Positions 16,793 through 25,923 of a stretch of 64,000 nucleotides of DNA are shown one piece after another. Both the position numbers and the translations under genes were made by a program. Every line of letters starts with the position of its first letter. Within the stretch, counting starts at the first letter, position 1. Below the pieces are notes generated by a model. It saw nothing but the letters and a program-made list of their open reading frames with translations, was not told the DNA's origin and made no database searches. The DNA is taken from the NCBI RefSeq assembly GCF_002075885.1, contig NZ_MDET01000012.1, positions 213,144 through 277,143 on the forward strand, read 5' to 3'. The stretch is from Manganibacter manganicus. GTDB lineage: Bacteria; Pseudomonadota; Alphaproteobacteria; Rhizobiales; Rhizobiaceae.

Positions 16793-18408
16793 CAATGGCC
16801 TCCCGCCTTGTCGCGCGGCACCGGTCGAGTGCCGAGGACGGTGTGGACATAATCGCTCGGCGCGTGAAGTGCATGGGCAGTCGCATCCATGTAGCGCATC
16901 ACCGGCCCGCCCCCGACCGTCATGGCCACGCATAGCAACAGCAGGAACCCTACCGGCACGATTTCGATGAGCATGACGCGTGGCACGACCCCCTCCACCG
17001 GCGCCCAGAAAGTGCGGATGCCGGCGCGCATCATGGCGATCATTGCCGACAATCCTGAAAAGATCAGCAGTGCGGCAAACAGCCAGGTCGTCGCAGGGAT
17101 AGAGTTCATCTGTTCGCCGATGCCGAACAAGGCATTCAGCAAGGCGAATTTTCCGATAAAGCCGGATAGCGGCGGCATGCCGGCAAGCAACAGGCTGCAG
17201 CCGGTGAAGCACAGGCCGAGAATGGCGAGCGTGGCCGGGATAGCCACGCCGACTTCGTCTTCCTCTTCCTCCTCGTCCTCGTCGCCATAGGCTTCCCTGG
17301 TGACGGCCAGCACGTCGGCGGCAGGATCCTGCGCCCGCTCGACCAGTTCGACGAGAAGGAAGAATACGCTGATGGTGAGTGTCGAACTCACCATATAAAA
17401 CAACGCGCCGGAAATGACGCCGACGTCCGCTGTGCCGATTGCCGCGAGCAGCGTGCCCGACGAAACGAGAATATAAAAGCCGTTAAGTCGTCCCATCGCT
17501 TGCGAGGCCAGGACGCCGAAAGCGCCAAAGGCCATGGTTGCCAGGCCGCCATAGAGCAACCAGCTTTCTCCGAAACCGTTCGACGCGCCGGCGTCGGCCC
17601 CGAAAAGAAGCAGGGAAAGCCGTAAAATTACATAGATGCCGACTTTGCTGAGAATGGCGAAGATTGCCGCCACCGGCGCCGCCGCCGCAGTATAGGTCGC
17701 AGGAAGCCAAAGACCGAGCGGCCACATGCCGGCCTTGATCAGAAAGGCGATGCCGAGGATTGCTGCGCCGCCTTCCAGCAAAGCGCGATCTCCATCGGCA
17801 AGGGTGGCGATACGGGCCGCGAGATCGGCCATGTTGAGCGTCCCGGTGGCACCGTAGATCAGGCTGACGCCAATGAGGAACAGTGCGGCGCCGGCAAGAT
17901 TGATCGCAATGTAATGCATGCCGGCCCTGACGCGCGCGATTCCCGAGCCATGCAGAACAAGGCCGTAGGAAGCGGCAAGCAGCACTTCGAAGAATACGAA
18001 AAGATTGAACAGGTCGCCGGTCAGGAAGGCGCCGTTCAACCCCATCAGCAGGAGTTGGAAAAGCGAATGGAAATGCGGTCCGCTCCTGTGCCAGCGCGCC
18101 AGCGCAAACACCAGGGACGCCAGCGCCAGCATCGCGGTCAGCGTAAGCATCATCGCTGAAAGCCGGTCAAGCACCAGAACGATACCGAACGGCGCTGCCC
18201 AATTGCCAAGCAGATAAACGCTCGGCACGGCATTAGCGACATCAGCGAATGCAAGCAAGCGCATGGCGATGACCGCTAATGCAAATGTCGCCGCAAGATT
18301 GATTAGCGATTTCAGCACATGTCGGCGCTCATCCAGCAGCAGAAGCAGAGCGCCCGTGACGAGGGGCAGGAGGATCGGCGCGATCAGGAGATGGTGCGAC
18401 CACATCAT
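16792..18408 (-). CDS. phaD: Monovalent cation/H+ antiporter subunit D (PhaD/MnhD)
   Basis: A 538-aa proton-conducting subunit related to NuoL/M/N of complex I, with about 14 spans. The ATG at 18408 lies one base after the phaC stop and behind GGGAG; an in-frame ATG at 18429 inside phaC is less likely. Characteristic regions are LFVFFEVLLAASYGLVLHG (about 120-140) and AGMWPLGLWLPATYTAAAAPVAAIF (about 205-230). A very acidic cytoplasmic loop (DEDEEEEEDE, around 378-387) interrupts the C-terminal part. It works with PhaAB as one of two proton-translocating modules. Confidence 0.95.
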   Translation of the reverse strand: MMWSHHLLIAPILLPLVTGALLLLLDERRHVLKSLINLAATFALAVIAMRLLAFADVANAVPSVYLLGNWAAPFGIVLVLDRLSAMMLTLTAMLALASLVFALARWHRSGPHFHSLFQLLLMGLNGAFLTGDLFNLFVFFEVLLAASYGLVLHGSGIARVRAGMHYIAINLAGAALFLIGVSLIYGATGTLNMADLAARIATLADGDRALLEGGAAILGIAFLIKAGMWPLGLWLPATYTAAAAPVAAIFAILSKVGIYVILRLSLLLFGADAGASNGFGESWLLYGGLATMAFGAFGVLASQAMGRLNGFYILVSSGTLLAAIGTADVGVISGALFYMVSSTLTISVFFLLVELVERAQDPAADVLAVTREAYGDEDEEEEEDEVGVAIPATLAILGLCFTGCSLLLAGMPPLSGFIGKFALLNALFGIGEQMNSIPATTWLFAALLIFSGLSAMIAMMRAGIRTFWAPVEGVVPRVMLIEIVPVGFLLLLCVAMTVGGGPVMRYMDATAHALHAPSDYVHTVLGTRPVPRDKAGGH

Positions 18409-18409
18409 G

Positions 18410-18754
18410 TCAACGTGGCTCCCGGCCATCGACGTGATCGCTTCCGGTCAACCCGCGCGAGACCAGAAGCACGACCAGGAACAGCGCGGTCGTGGCGAAG
18501 CCGATAACGATTGCGGTCAATACCAGAGCTTGCGGGATCGGGTCGGTGTAGGCGGCAGGATCGACGGGGCCACCCGAACCAAGCAAGGGAGGCGCTCCGA
18601 CGCGCGGCCGCCCCATCGAAAAAATGAACAGATTGACACCATAAGAGATCAGCGACAGACCGATGATGACCTGATAGGTGCGGGGCCTGAGCAGCAGCCA
18701 TACACCCGAACCGATCAGCACGCCGATGGCGAGAGAAAGCACCAGCGCCATCAC
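18410..18754 (-). CDS. phaC: Monovalent cation/H+ antiporter subunit C (PhaC/MnhC)
   Basis: A 114-aa NuoK-like subunit with three spans. Key blocks are QVIIGLSLISYGVNLFIFSMGR (about 28-49) and PQALVLTAIVIGFATTALFLV (about 75-95), both typical of MnhC. The start overlaps the phaAB stop by four bases (ATGA). It packs between the two large proton-channel subunits in the Mrp complex. Confidence 0.95.
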   Translation of the reverse strand: MMALVLSLAIGVLIGSGVWLLLRPRTYQVIIGLSLISYGVNLFIFSMGRPRVGAPPLLGSGGPVDPAAYTDPIPQALVLTAIVIGFATTALFLVVLLVSRGLTGSDHVDGREPR

Positions 18755-21663
18755 GTGGCCTCCTTTTCGGCCTCGGCGACGCGCGAGGCGCGCAGCCGGC
18801 GGATAGACTGGTGGGCAATGGCGATCAGCATCAGCACCGTCGCGCCAACGACGAGCAGAAACACGCCGAGATCGAACAGCATGGCGCTGGCCACGGGTAT
18901 CGAACCGACGAGCGGCAATTCAACGTAACGGGCATGCGAGGTGAGGAAGGGATAGCCGAACAGCCATGCGCCAGCGCCCGTTGCAGCGGCAAAGAGCAAA
19001 CCCGCACCCATCCATTTCACCGGCAGGATTCTGAGCCTGTCCTCGACCCAGACCGTACCCGCCGCGAGATATTGCAGAATGAAGGCGGCAGCCATGGCGA
19101 TACCCGCGGCAAAGCCGCCGCCCGGCAGATCGTGACCACGTATGAACAGATAGGCGGCCAAAACGATGATGACCGGAAACAGCCACTGCATGATGACGGA
19201 AGGGACCAATAGATAATCGCTTACCGTGTCGCCGGGATTCCGGTCGGGCAGGGCTTCGTCATTTGTGTTTTGTATGCGCTGCTGCTCCGGCATCTCGATG
19301 CTGTCAGGGGCCGGACGGAACCGCCGCAGCAAAGCAAAGACCGTCAGCGCGACAATACCCAGCACCGTGATTTCGCCGAGCGTATCGAAGCCGCGAAAAT
19401 CGACCAGGATGACATTGACCACATTCTTGCCGCCGCCCAGCATGTAGGCGTTTTCCAGGAAGAAGTCGGCGATGCCCTTGGGCGGTGTACGCGCCATGAC
19501 GGCATAGGCAACGACGCTCATGCCGCCGCCTGCGGCCAGCGCGATGAAAAGATCCCGGTAGCGCCGCAGGCGAATACCGGCGGCGGCAGCGATCCGTCTT
19601 GATTCGGCAGCGCGTTTCGGCAGCCAACGCAATCCAAGCAGGATCAGGACAGTCGTGACAACTTCGACAAGCAATTGCGTCAGCGCCAGGTCAGGGGCCG
19701 ACAACCATGCAAAGGTGATGCAGGTGGCAAGCCCGGCGCCGCTCAAAAGAATAAGCGCCGCGAGACGATGGAACTTTGCTTGCCAGGCAGCAGCAAGCGC
19801 ACATAACGCACCAATGATCCATAGACCGGCAAATGCCGGTTCGGTTCCAGCCATAGAGGGAACGCCGAATTCGAGGCCGCGCCGGTAGAGGGAGAAGAAC
19901 CCTGCGATGAAGGCAATTCCGACCAGGAGTTTCAATTGCGGCTGGAGCCTGCGCGTTCCCAGATGTGTCTCGATATAGCGAGCCCACCGCCACGAAATCG
20001 TGACCATGGCACGTTCGAAAATACGTTGCCCCTTGAGCAACCGAAAGATCGGTGGACCTTCCTCGCTGTGGGCCAGATAGGATTTGAGCAGCAGATAGAG
20101 AATGCCGCCGCCGATCAGCGCGGCGACGCTCATCAGCAGGGGCAGGTTGATGCCGTGCCAGACGGCAAGGCTGTAGGTTGGTGTGGCAGGGCCGAGCACG
20201 GATACCACGGCAGCGTGAAGGAACGGGCCGATCGTCAGGCCGGGAATGATGCCGACCACCAGACAGAGCAGAACAAGCACCGCCATCGGCAGACGCATCA
20301 GGAAGGGCGCTTCATGCGGTTCGTGCGGCAGATCGACCGGCGGCGGCCCAAAGAACACGCCCTGAATGAAGCGGATCGAATAAGCGACGGCAAAGGCGCT
20401 GCCCAGAACGGCGGCATAGGGTGCTGCCGTATCGAGGATGGAAATCGCATGTGTCTCGATGGCTTCCGCGAAAAACATCTCTTTCGATAGAAACCCATTG
20501 AGCAAGGGAACACCGGCCATTGCGGCACTGGCGACCATGGCGAGCGTGGCGGTGATCGGCATGAACCGGAAAAGGCCGCTCAAACGCCTGATGTCGCGTG
20601 TGCCGGCCTCATGGTCGATGATGCCGGCTGTCATGAACAGCGAAGCCTTGAATGTACCATGGTTGACCATGTGAAAGATCGCAGCCACGGCCGCGAGCGG
20701 GCTGCCGAGGCTGAGCAACATCGTTATCAACCCGAGATGGCTGATCGTGGAATAGGCGAGCAGCCCTTTGATGTCCTGCTGGAAGATCGCGAAATAGGCG
20801 CCAAGCACGAAGGCCATCATGCCGCAGAAGCCGACGATCCAGAACCATTCGTCGGTGCCGGCCATCACAGGCCACAACCGGGCCATCAGGAACACACCGG
20901 CTTTCACCATGGTTGCCGAATGCAGGAAGGCGGAAACCGGGGTCGGCGCCGACATGGCGTTGGGCAGCCAGAAATGGAAGGGAAATTGCGCGCTCTTGGT
21001 CAGCGCCCCCAGCAGGACAAGCACCAGTGTCGGCACATAGAGCGGGCTTTGACGGATGACGTTGCCCGACGCAAGCACCGCATCGAGATCATAACTGCCG
21101 ACGATATGGCCGATCAGCACCACCCCGGCCAGCAGGCAAAGCCCGCCGATGCCGGTTATGGTCAGCGCCATGCGCGCTCCGTCGCGGGCGGCGGCGTTGT
21201 GGTGCCAGTAGCCGATCAGCAGGAAGGAGAAGATGCTGGTCAACTCCCAGAAAATGACCAGCAGGATCAGATTGCCCGAAAGCACGATGCCGAGCATCGC
21301 GCCCATGAACGCAAGGAACAGCGAAAAGAAGCGCGGGATAGGATCCTCCGGCGCCATATAGTAGCGGGCATAAAGCACGACGAGAAAGCCGATGCCGCTG
21401 ACCAGCATGGAAAACAGCCAGGCAAAGCCGTCCATGCGCAGCTTGAATGAAAGGCCCAGCGACGGAACCCATTCCACGGTACTATGCAGCACTCGTGCGT
21501 CTGTCACGGATGGATAGCAGGCCGCCGCAATCAAAAGTACGGCGAGAGTCACGAGACCGGCGAGCCAAACCGGAGCATTACGATACGAGGGCAGAAACAG
21601 CGCAAGGACGCTGCCGAAAAACGGCAGCACAATCATCAAAAGCAGCGATGTTTCGTTCGCCAT
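18751..21663 (-). CDS. phaAB: Fused monovalent cation/H+ antiporter subunits A and B (PhaAB)
   Basis: A 970-aa fusion of MnhA (about residues 1-780, NuoL-like with some 20 spans) and MnhB (about 800-970), the arrangement found in rhizobial Pha systems. The MnhA part shows FWELTSIFSFLLIGYWHHN, SAQFPFHFWLPNAMSAPTPVSAFLHSATMVKAG and the C-terminal VVTTVLILLGLRWLP. The MnhB part begins at SDYLLVPSVIMQWLFPVIIV and includes RGHDLPGGGFAAGI. The ATG at 21663 gives the family N-terminus; the open frame upstream runs into the divergent regulator gene. It leads the antiporter operon, used for pH homeostasis and Na+/K+ tolerance. Confidence 0.95.
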   Translation of the reverse strand: MANETSLLLMIVLPFFGSVLALFLPSYRNAPVWLAGLVTLAVLLIAAACYPSVTDARVLHSTVEWVPSLGLSFKLRMDGFAWLFSMLVSGIGFLVVLYARYYMAPEDPIPRFFSLFLAFMGAMLGIVLSGNLILLVIFWELTSIFSFLLIGYWHHNAAARDGARMALTITGIGGLCLLAGVVLIGHIVGSYDLDAVLASGNVIRQSPLYVPTLVLVLLGALTKSAQFPFHFWLPNAMSAPTPVSAFLHSATMVKAGVFLMARLWPVMAGTDEWFWIVGFCGMMAFVLGAYFAIFQQDIKGLLAYSTISHLGLITMLLSLGSPLAAVAAIFHMVNHGTFKASLFMTAGIIDHEAGTRDIRRLSGLFRFMPITATLAMVASAAMAGVPLLNGFLSKEMFFAEAIETHAISILDTAAPYAAVLGSAFAVAYSIRFIQGVFFGPPPVDLPHEPHEAPFLMRLPMAVLVLLCLVVGIIPGLTIGPFLHAAVVSVLGPATPTYSLAVWHGINLPLLMSVAALIGGGILYLLLKSYLAHSEEGPPIFRLLKGQRIFERAMVTISWRWARYIETHLGTRRLQPQLKLLVGIAFIAGFFSLYRRGLEFGVPSMAGTEPAFAGLWIIGALCALAAAWQAKFHRLAALILLSGAGLATCITFAWLSAPDLALTQLLVEVVTTVLILLGLRWLPKRAAESRRIAAAAGIRLRRYRDLFIALAAGGGMSVVAYAVMARTPPKGIADFFLENAYMLGGGKNVVNVILVDFRGFDTLGEITVLGIVALTVFALLRRFRPAPDSIEMPEQQRIQNTNDEALPDRNPGDTVSDYLLVPSVIMQWLFPVIIVLAAYLFIRGHDLPGGGFAAGIAMAAAFILQYLAAGTVWVEDRLRILPVKWMGAGLLFAAATGAGAWLFGYPFLTSHARYVELPLVGSIPVASAMLFDLGVFLLVVGATVLMLIAIAHQSIRRLRASRVAEAEKEAT

Positions 21664-21754
21664 CCCGCACCGTAATGACATGGAATGTCGGCAAGCTTGC
21701 CAACTCTCGCCCATTATGGTTGAGTTTGGGGTCATTGCGCAAGGCACTGAACCC
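21664..21754. promoter_or_regulatory. Divergent promoter region between phaAB and the XRE-type gene
   Basis: Only 91 bases separate the two divergent starts, so both promoters, and any operator for the small regulator, must lie here or within the coding ends. I see no clear palindrome in it. Confidence 0.45.
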
Positions 21755-22012
21755 ATGAATCTGCTTCCGGAGCAATGTCGAGCAGCACGGGGTTTGCTCA
21801 ACTGGACGCAAGAGCATCTGGCGCTTTGCGCCGGTGTCTCGCGCAGCACGATCAAGGATTTCGAATGTCATCGCCACGCGCTTCATCGCGCGACGGAAAA
21901 GCTGCTCATCGAAGCCCTTGAAAAGGGCGGCGTGCTGCTTCTGAGCGATGGTGCCGCGGGCACGGGGCCAGGGGTGTGTCTATGCGCTCCGAACTGGCCG
22001 GCCGGCACCTGA
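21755..22012 (+). CDS. Small XRE-type HTH regulator
   Basis: An 85-aa protein with one helix-turn-helix of the XRE/Cro type: CRAARGLLNWTQEHLALCAGVSRSTIKDFE spans about residues 8-37, with LNWTQEHLALCAGVSRSTI as the HTH. The ATG at 21755 starts it in register with the family; the frame is open further upstream. The tail, from about 60 on, is unlike known domains. It lies between the divergent antiporter operon and the cbb3 oxidase operon and could act on either, most simply on phaAB with which it shares a promoter region. No partner protein of a toxin-antitoxin type is adjacent. Confidence 0.75.
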   Translation: MNLLPEQCRAARGLLNWTQEHLALCAGVSRSTIKDFECHRHALHRATEKLLIEALEKGGVLLLSDGAAGTGPGVCLCAPNWPAGT

Positions 22013-22113
22013 CACGCCCACTGCTCGCAGGATAAGCTGCGGAAAACGCTCCATTTTGTCGCGGGCGGCCGGATGCCGCAGCGGGCAGATGCCGCAGCGC
22101 TTTCCTACCGTGA

Positions 22114-22127
22114 TTGCGTTAGCGCAA
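22114..22127 (+). promoter_or_regulatory. FNR/NnrR-type box upstream of ccoN
   Basis: TTGCGTTAGCGCAA is a perfect dyad (TTGCG-N4-CGCAA) ending 71 bases before the ccoN start. It has the spacing of Crp/Fnr-family anaeroboxes and is one of five such sites in this island. Confidence 0.7.
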
Positions 22128-22198
22128 AGATCAAATGCCTGCGCTATTATAGGCAGCAAAAAAAACGAGTGTCGAGGGACAGGGTCTCTCTTCTTTTC

Positions 22199-23869
22199 AT
22201 GGGCGACAACGACATGATCTCGCAACTCACATCAACCGAACGGCAATACGCACTGGTGATCCTCGTGCTGATGTCATTGTGCGGCCTGGTCATGGCCGCT
22301 GGGGGTCGAGGCGATCCGCTCGGCGTTCACGGCTTCGTCGTGCTGGCCTTCAGCGTCGGTCTGGCATTCGTCCTCATTTCGGGTTTCTACGCACCGCAGC
22401 CGGACCCTGAACAGCAGACGCAATATTATGACGACCCGACCAAGGTCGGCATCGCCCTGACGATGGCATGGGCCGTTTTCGGCATGTTCTTCGGCGTATG
22501 GGTTGCGTCGCTGCTTGCCTGGCCGGATCTGACTTTTGACCAGGCATGGTCGAGTTTCGGCCGCATGCGCCCGGTTCACACCACGGGCGTGATCTTCGGG
22601 TTCGGCGGCAACGCGCTGATCGCGACTTCTTTCCATGTCTTGCAGCGTACGAGTCGCGCCCGCCTGTCCGACCAGTTGAGCCCGTGGTTCGTGCTGTTCG
22701 GCTTCAACCTGTTCTGCGTGCTGGCCGTGTCGGGCTATTTCATGGGCATTACCCAGTCGAAGGAATATGCCGAGCCCGAATGGTATGCCGACATCTGGCT
22801 GGTGATTGTCTGGATCGTCTATTTCGCGATCTATCTGCGCACGCTGGCGCGGCGCAAGGAACCGCATATCTACGTCGCCAACTGGTACTACATGGCCTTC
22901 ATTCTGGTGGTGGCGGTGCTGCACATCGTCAACAATCTCGCGGTGCCGATCTCCTTTGGCTCGGCCAAGAGTTACTCGCTGTTTTCGGGCGTGCAGGATG
23001 CCATGACGCAATGGTGGTACGGCCATAACGCCGTCGCCTTCTTCCTGACAGCCGGCTTCCTCGGCATGATGTATTACTACCTGCCCAAGCATGCCGGCCG
23101 TCCGATCTATTCCTATCGGCTTTCCATCATCTCGTTCTGGGGCATCACCTTCTTCTATATGTGGGCCGGCTCGCATCACCTGCATTACACGGCGCTGCCG
23201 CAATGGGTGCAGACGCTCGGCATGTCGTTTTCGGCCATGCTTCTGGTGCCGTCATGGGCTTCGGCGGGCAACGCGCTCGCCACCTTGAACGGGGCCTGGC
23301 ACAAGGTGCGCGACGACGCAACGCTGCGCTTCATGATGGTGGCGGCGGTGTTTTACGGCATCGCCACTTTCGAAGGATCGTTCATGGCGATGCGGCCGGT
23401 CAACGCGCTCTCCCACTACACGGACTGGACCGTCGGCCATGTCCATGCCGGCACGCTCGGCTGGAATTCCATGATCGTGTTCGGGGCGTTCTATGCGCTT
23501 GTGCCATGGCTGTGGAAGCGTGAGAGCATGTATTCGCCGAAGCTTGTCGAGGTACACTTCTGGCTCGCACTGGCAGGAGCGGTTGTCTACGTCTTCGCGA
23601 TGTGGAACTCGGGCATCATTCAGGGTCTGATGTGGCGCACCTATACCGAAAACGGCGTGCTCGCCTATTCTTTCCTGGATTCGGTGGAGGCGATGCATCC
23701 CTATTACATCGCTCGTGCATTCGGCGGCCTGCTGTTCCTGACCGGCACGATCATATGTTCCTACAATATCTGGATGACGGTGCGGGCCGGCAAGGCGCTC
23801 GCCACCGACAATGACGCCGAGGGAGACATCCCCGTCTTCGCCCGCAACGCCGTCCAGGCCGGAGAATAG
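22199..23869 (+). CDS. ccoN: cbb3-type cytochrome c oxidase subunit I
   Basis: A 556-aa haem-copper oxidase core subunit that reduces O2 to water with high affinity. Twelve or more spans are evident. Haem and copper ligands sit in RPVHTTGVIFGFGGN (about 123-137), QWWYGHNAVAFFLTAGFLGMMYYYLPK (about 272-298), MWAGSHHLHYTALPQWVQ (about 321-338) and YTDWTVGHVHAGTLGWN (about 409-425). Two starts are possible, ATG 22199 and ATG 22214; neither has a strong ribosome binding site, and I keep the longer. It leads the ccoNOQP operon under an FNR-type box. Confidence 0.96.
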   Translation: MGDNDMISQLTSTERQYALVILVLMSLCGLVMAAGGRGDPLGVHGFVVLAFSVGLAFVLISGFYAPQPDPEQQTQYYDDPTKVGIALTMAWAVFGMFFGVWVASLLAWPDLTFDQAWSSFGRMRPVHTTGVIFGFGGNALIATSFHVLQRTSRARLSDQLSPWFVLFGFNLFCVLAVSGYFMGITQSKEYAEPEWYADIWLVIVWIVYFAIYLRTLARRKEPHIYVANWYYMAFILVVAVLHIVNNLAVPISFGSAKSYSLFSGVQDAMTQWWYGHNAVAFFLTAGFLGMMYYYLPKHAGRPIYSYRLSIISFWGITFFYMWAGSHHLHYTALPQWVQTLGMSFSAMLLVPSWASAGNALATLNGAWHKVRDDATLRFMMVAAVFYGIATFEGSFMAMRPVNALSHYTDWTVGHVHAGTLGWNSMIVFGAFYALVPWLWKRESMYSPKLVEVHFWLALAGAVVYVFAMWNSGIIQGLMWRTYTENGVLAYSFLDSVEAMHPYYIARAFGGLLFLTGTIICSYNIWMTVRAGKALATDNDAEGDIPVFARNAVQAGE

Positions 23870-23874
23870 AACTC

Positions 23875-24627
23875 ATGCGTGAATTCTTCCATCGCAAGCT
23901 GGAGCGCAAGACGATCAGTCTTGTCGTCGCCATCGTGGCGGTTGCTTCAATCGGCGGCTTTGTCGAGATCGCACCGCTGTTCACCATCCACAAGACGGTG
24001 GAGGAGGTGCCGGACATGCGCACCTATACGCCACTGGAGCTTGCCGGGCGCGATATCTACATCCGCGAGGGTTGCTATGCCTGTCATAGCCAGATGATCC
24101 GCACGCTGCGCGACGAGGTCGAGCGCTACGGGCCTTATTCGCTGGCGGTCGAATCCAAATACGACCATCCGATGTTGTGGGGGTCGAAGCGCACGGGGCC
24201 GGATCTTGCCCGGCTGGGCGATAAATATTCCGATGCCTGGCACGTCGCCCATCTGATCAATCCGCGCGACGTGGTGCCGCAATCGGTCATGCCGAAATAT
24301 GGCTGGCTGCAACGCAACGAACTGGATTTCTCCAAACTCGGCCTGAACCTCGCCGCGCAGCGGTCGGTCGGCGTGCCTTATACGCAGGAGATGATCGATA
24401 ACGCCTCAAAGGATGCCTATGGCCAGGCAACACCTGACACCGACGCCGCCTCCGGCGTGTCGGAACGTTATGGTGAGGCCACCAATGTGCGTGTGTTCGA
24501 CGGTGATCCGGCGCGCGTAACCGAAATGGATGCGTTGGTCGCCTACCTTCAGATTCTCGGCCGCCTGACCGATGCAGCCTACAAGCAATCCGCCTCGGCG
24601 GACGCGCCAACTCCGGTGGGGGAATAG
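23875..24627 (+). CDS. ccoO: cbb3-type cytochrome c oxidase subunit II (mono-haem)
   Basis: A 250-aa membrane-anchored c-type cytochrome that feeds electrons to CcoN. One N-terminal span (about 13-37) is followed by the haem c site C67-Y-A-C70-H71 in REGCYACHSQMIR. The axial Met is probably in PQSVMPKYGWL near 140. It starts five bases after ccoN. All hallmark features of CcoO/FixO are present. Confidence 0.96.
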   Translation: MREFFHRKLERKTISLVVAIVAVASIGGFVEIAPLFTIHKTVEEVPDMRTYTPLELAGRDIYIREGCYACHSQMIRTLRDEVERYGPYSLAVESKYDHPMLWGSKRTGPDLARLGDKYSDAWHVAHLINPRDVVPQSVMPKYGWLQRNELDFSKLGLNLAAQRSVGVPYTQEMIDNASKDAYGQATPDTDAASGVSERYGEATNVRVFDGDPARVTEMDALVAYLQILGRLTDAAYKQSASADAPTPVGE

Positions 24628-24630
24628 GCC

Positions 24631-24801
24631 ATGGGCATCGAGCACGACACTCTCGTGGCAATCTCCAAGAGCTGGGGATTGTTCTACCTCATAGCTCTCG
24701 CCATCGCGGCGACGGCCTATGCGCTGTGGCCTTCCAACGCCAAGCGCTTCGAACATGCCAAGAACAGCATCTTGGACGATGACGACAAGCCTTTGAAATA
24801 G
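24631..24801 (+). CDS. ccoQ: cbb3-type oxidase small subunit CcoQ/FixQ
   Basis: A 56-aa protein with one span (WGLFYLIALAIAATAYALWP, about 15-34) and a charged cytoplasmic tail ending DDDDKPLK. It lies three bases after ccoO, in the position of ccoQ; the motif after the span (WPSNAKRFEHAK) is the family pattern. CcoQ stabilises the assembled oxidase. Confidence 0.93.
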   Translation: MGIEHDTLVAISKSWGLFYLIALAIAATAYALWPSNAKRFEHAKNSILDDDDKPLK

Positions 24802-24817
24802 GCGCTGGAGAACGATC

Positions 24818-25696
24818 GTGGAGCCAAGAAAGCGCGACAAAGTCACCGGCCGGACGACCACAGGCCACATATGGAACGGCATCGAGGAGTTGGAGACACC
24901 TATCCCGAAGGTGGTTTTTGCCTTCCTTGCCGGCACGTTCCTTTTTGCGGTGCTGTGCTGGGTGCTCTATCCGGCGTGGCCGTTCGGCGTGTCCTACACA
25001 AAGGGCCTGCTCGGCTTCGACCAGCGCAATGTCGTCACCGAGCAGGTGGCCAAGGCCGAGGCCGCGCGCATCGAAGACTGGGGCGGCAAGGTCGAGGCTT
25101 TGGATTATGCGCAGATCGAGGCTGACCCGGCGCTGATGCAGCCCGTTAGGGAAGAGGGACGCCGGTTGTTCGAGGACAATTGCGCCGCCTGCCACGGCGT
25201 CAAGGCGACCGGCGGTCCGGGTTTCCCCGATCTCACGGCCAAGGCCTGGCTATGGGGCGGTTCGTCCGAGACAATCGCTGAGACGATCCGCGTCGGCATC
25301 AACGGCACCGCCGAGGACACTCGCTCCTCGCAGATGCTTTCATTCGGCAAGGACCAGATGCTCGATCGCGAGCAGATCCTGAACGTCGTCGCCTATGTGC
25401 GCTCGCTGTCCGATCTGGAGCCGGCTGCGGGCGATGCCGCGCGTATCGAGCCCGGCAAGGAGATATTCGCGCAGAACTGTGCATCGTGCCATGACGAGGA
25501 CGCCAAGGGCAATCAGGAACTCGGTGCACCGAACCTGACCGATGAGACATGGATCTACGGTAGCGACCAGCAGGCGGTTTACACGACCGTTTACAATGGC
25601 CGGCAGGGCCATATGCCGAGTTGGGGCGAGCGGTTGACACCATTGCAGATCAAGATCCTAGCGCTTTATGTTCACACGCTGAAGGCGCCGCAATGA
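24818..25696 (+). CDS. ccoP: cbb3-type cytochrome c oxidase subunit III (di-haem)
   Basis: A 292-aa di-haem cytochrome c that receives electrons from soluble cytochromes. It starts with GTG at 24818 behind CTGGAG. The N-terminus has the CcoP pattern HIWNGIEELETPIPKW-like (HIWNGIEELETPIPKV), then one or two spans at 31-60. Haem sites are C122-A-A-C125-H126 and C221-A-S-C224-H225. The stop overlaps the next small gene as ATGA, so that gene is probably translated with the oxidase. Confidence 0.96.
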   Translation: MEPRKRDKVTGRTTTGHIWNGIEELETPIPKVVFAFLAGTFLFAVLCWVLYPAWPFGVSYTKGLLGFDQRNVVTEQVAKAEAARIEDWGGKVEALDYAQIEADPALMQPVREEGRRLFEDNCAACHGVKATGGPGFPDLTAKAWLWGGSSETIAETIRVGINGTAEDTRSSQMLSFGKDQMLDREQILNVVAYVRSLSDLEPAAGDAARIEPGKEIFAQNCASCHDEDAKGNQELGAPNLTDETWIYGSDQQAVYTTVYNGRQGHMPSWGERLTPLQIKILALYVHTLKAPQ

Positions 25697-25911
25697 AGGG
25701 AGCCGCCGAAACGATGATCGCGCCGGCAAAACCGCGCAAGCCGCGCAAATGGCTGGTGTGGGCTTGCATTGCTATCGGCGTGGTCCTGTTTCTCGGCGCT
25801 AATGCGCATCTCGTCTATGTTTCGTTTACCTCGCAGCCCGACTGCGTGCCGCATGCCAGAACGGCGGGAAGTGACGGCGCGCCGATGCAGGCGGCGAAAT
25901 CCGCCTGTTGA
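25693..25911 (+). CDS. 72-aa single-span membrane protein of the cbb3 locus, unknown function
   Basis: The ATG overlaps the ccoP stop (ATGA), which is strong evidence that this is a real, co-expressed gene. The first 22 residues are basic and Pro rich (PAKPRKPRKW), then one span (about 23-48), then a short periplasmic tail with two Cys in SQPDCVPHAR and AAKSAC at the very C-terminus. The basic N-terminus predicts an N-in orientation, placing the Cys pair in the periplasm. I recall short proteins with a similar QPDCV-H...AAKS-C tail beside cbb3 genes in other alphaproteobacteria, but know no function. It is not FixH, which is about 160 aa. A role in oxidase assembly is a guess. Confidence 0.8.
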   Translation: MKGAAETMIAPAKPRKPRKWLVWACIAIGVVLFLGANAHLVYVSFTSQPDCVPHARTAGSDGAPMQAAKSAC

Positions 25912-25923
25912 AAGGAGAGCGGT

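Noticed and set aside
21755..22012. XRE-type gene as the antitoxin of a toxin-antitoxin pair
   Set aside because: No small toxin-like frame is adjacent on the same strand; the next gene is ccoN.
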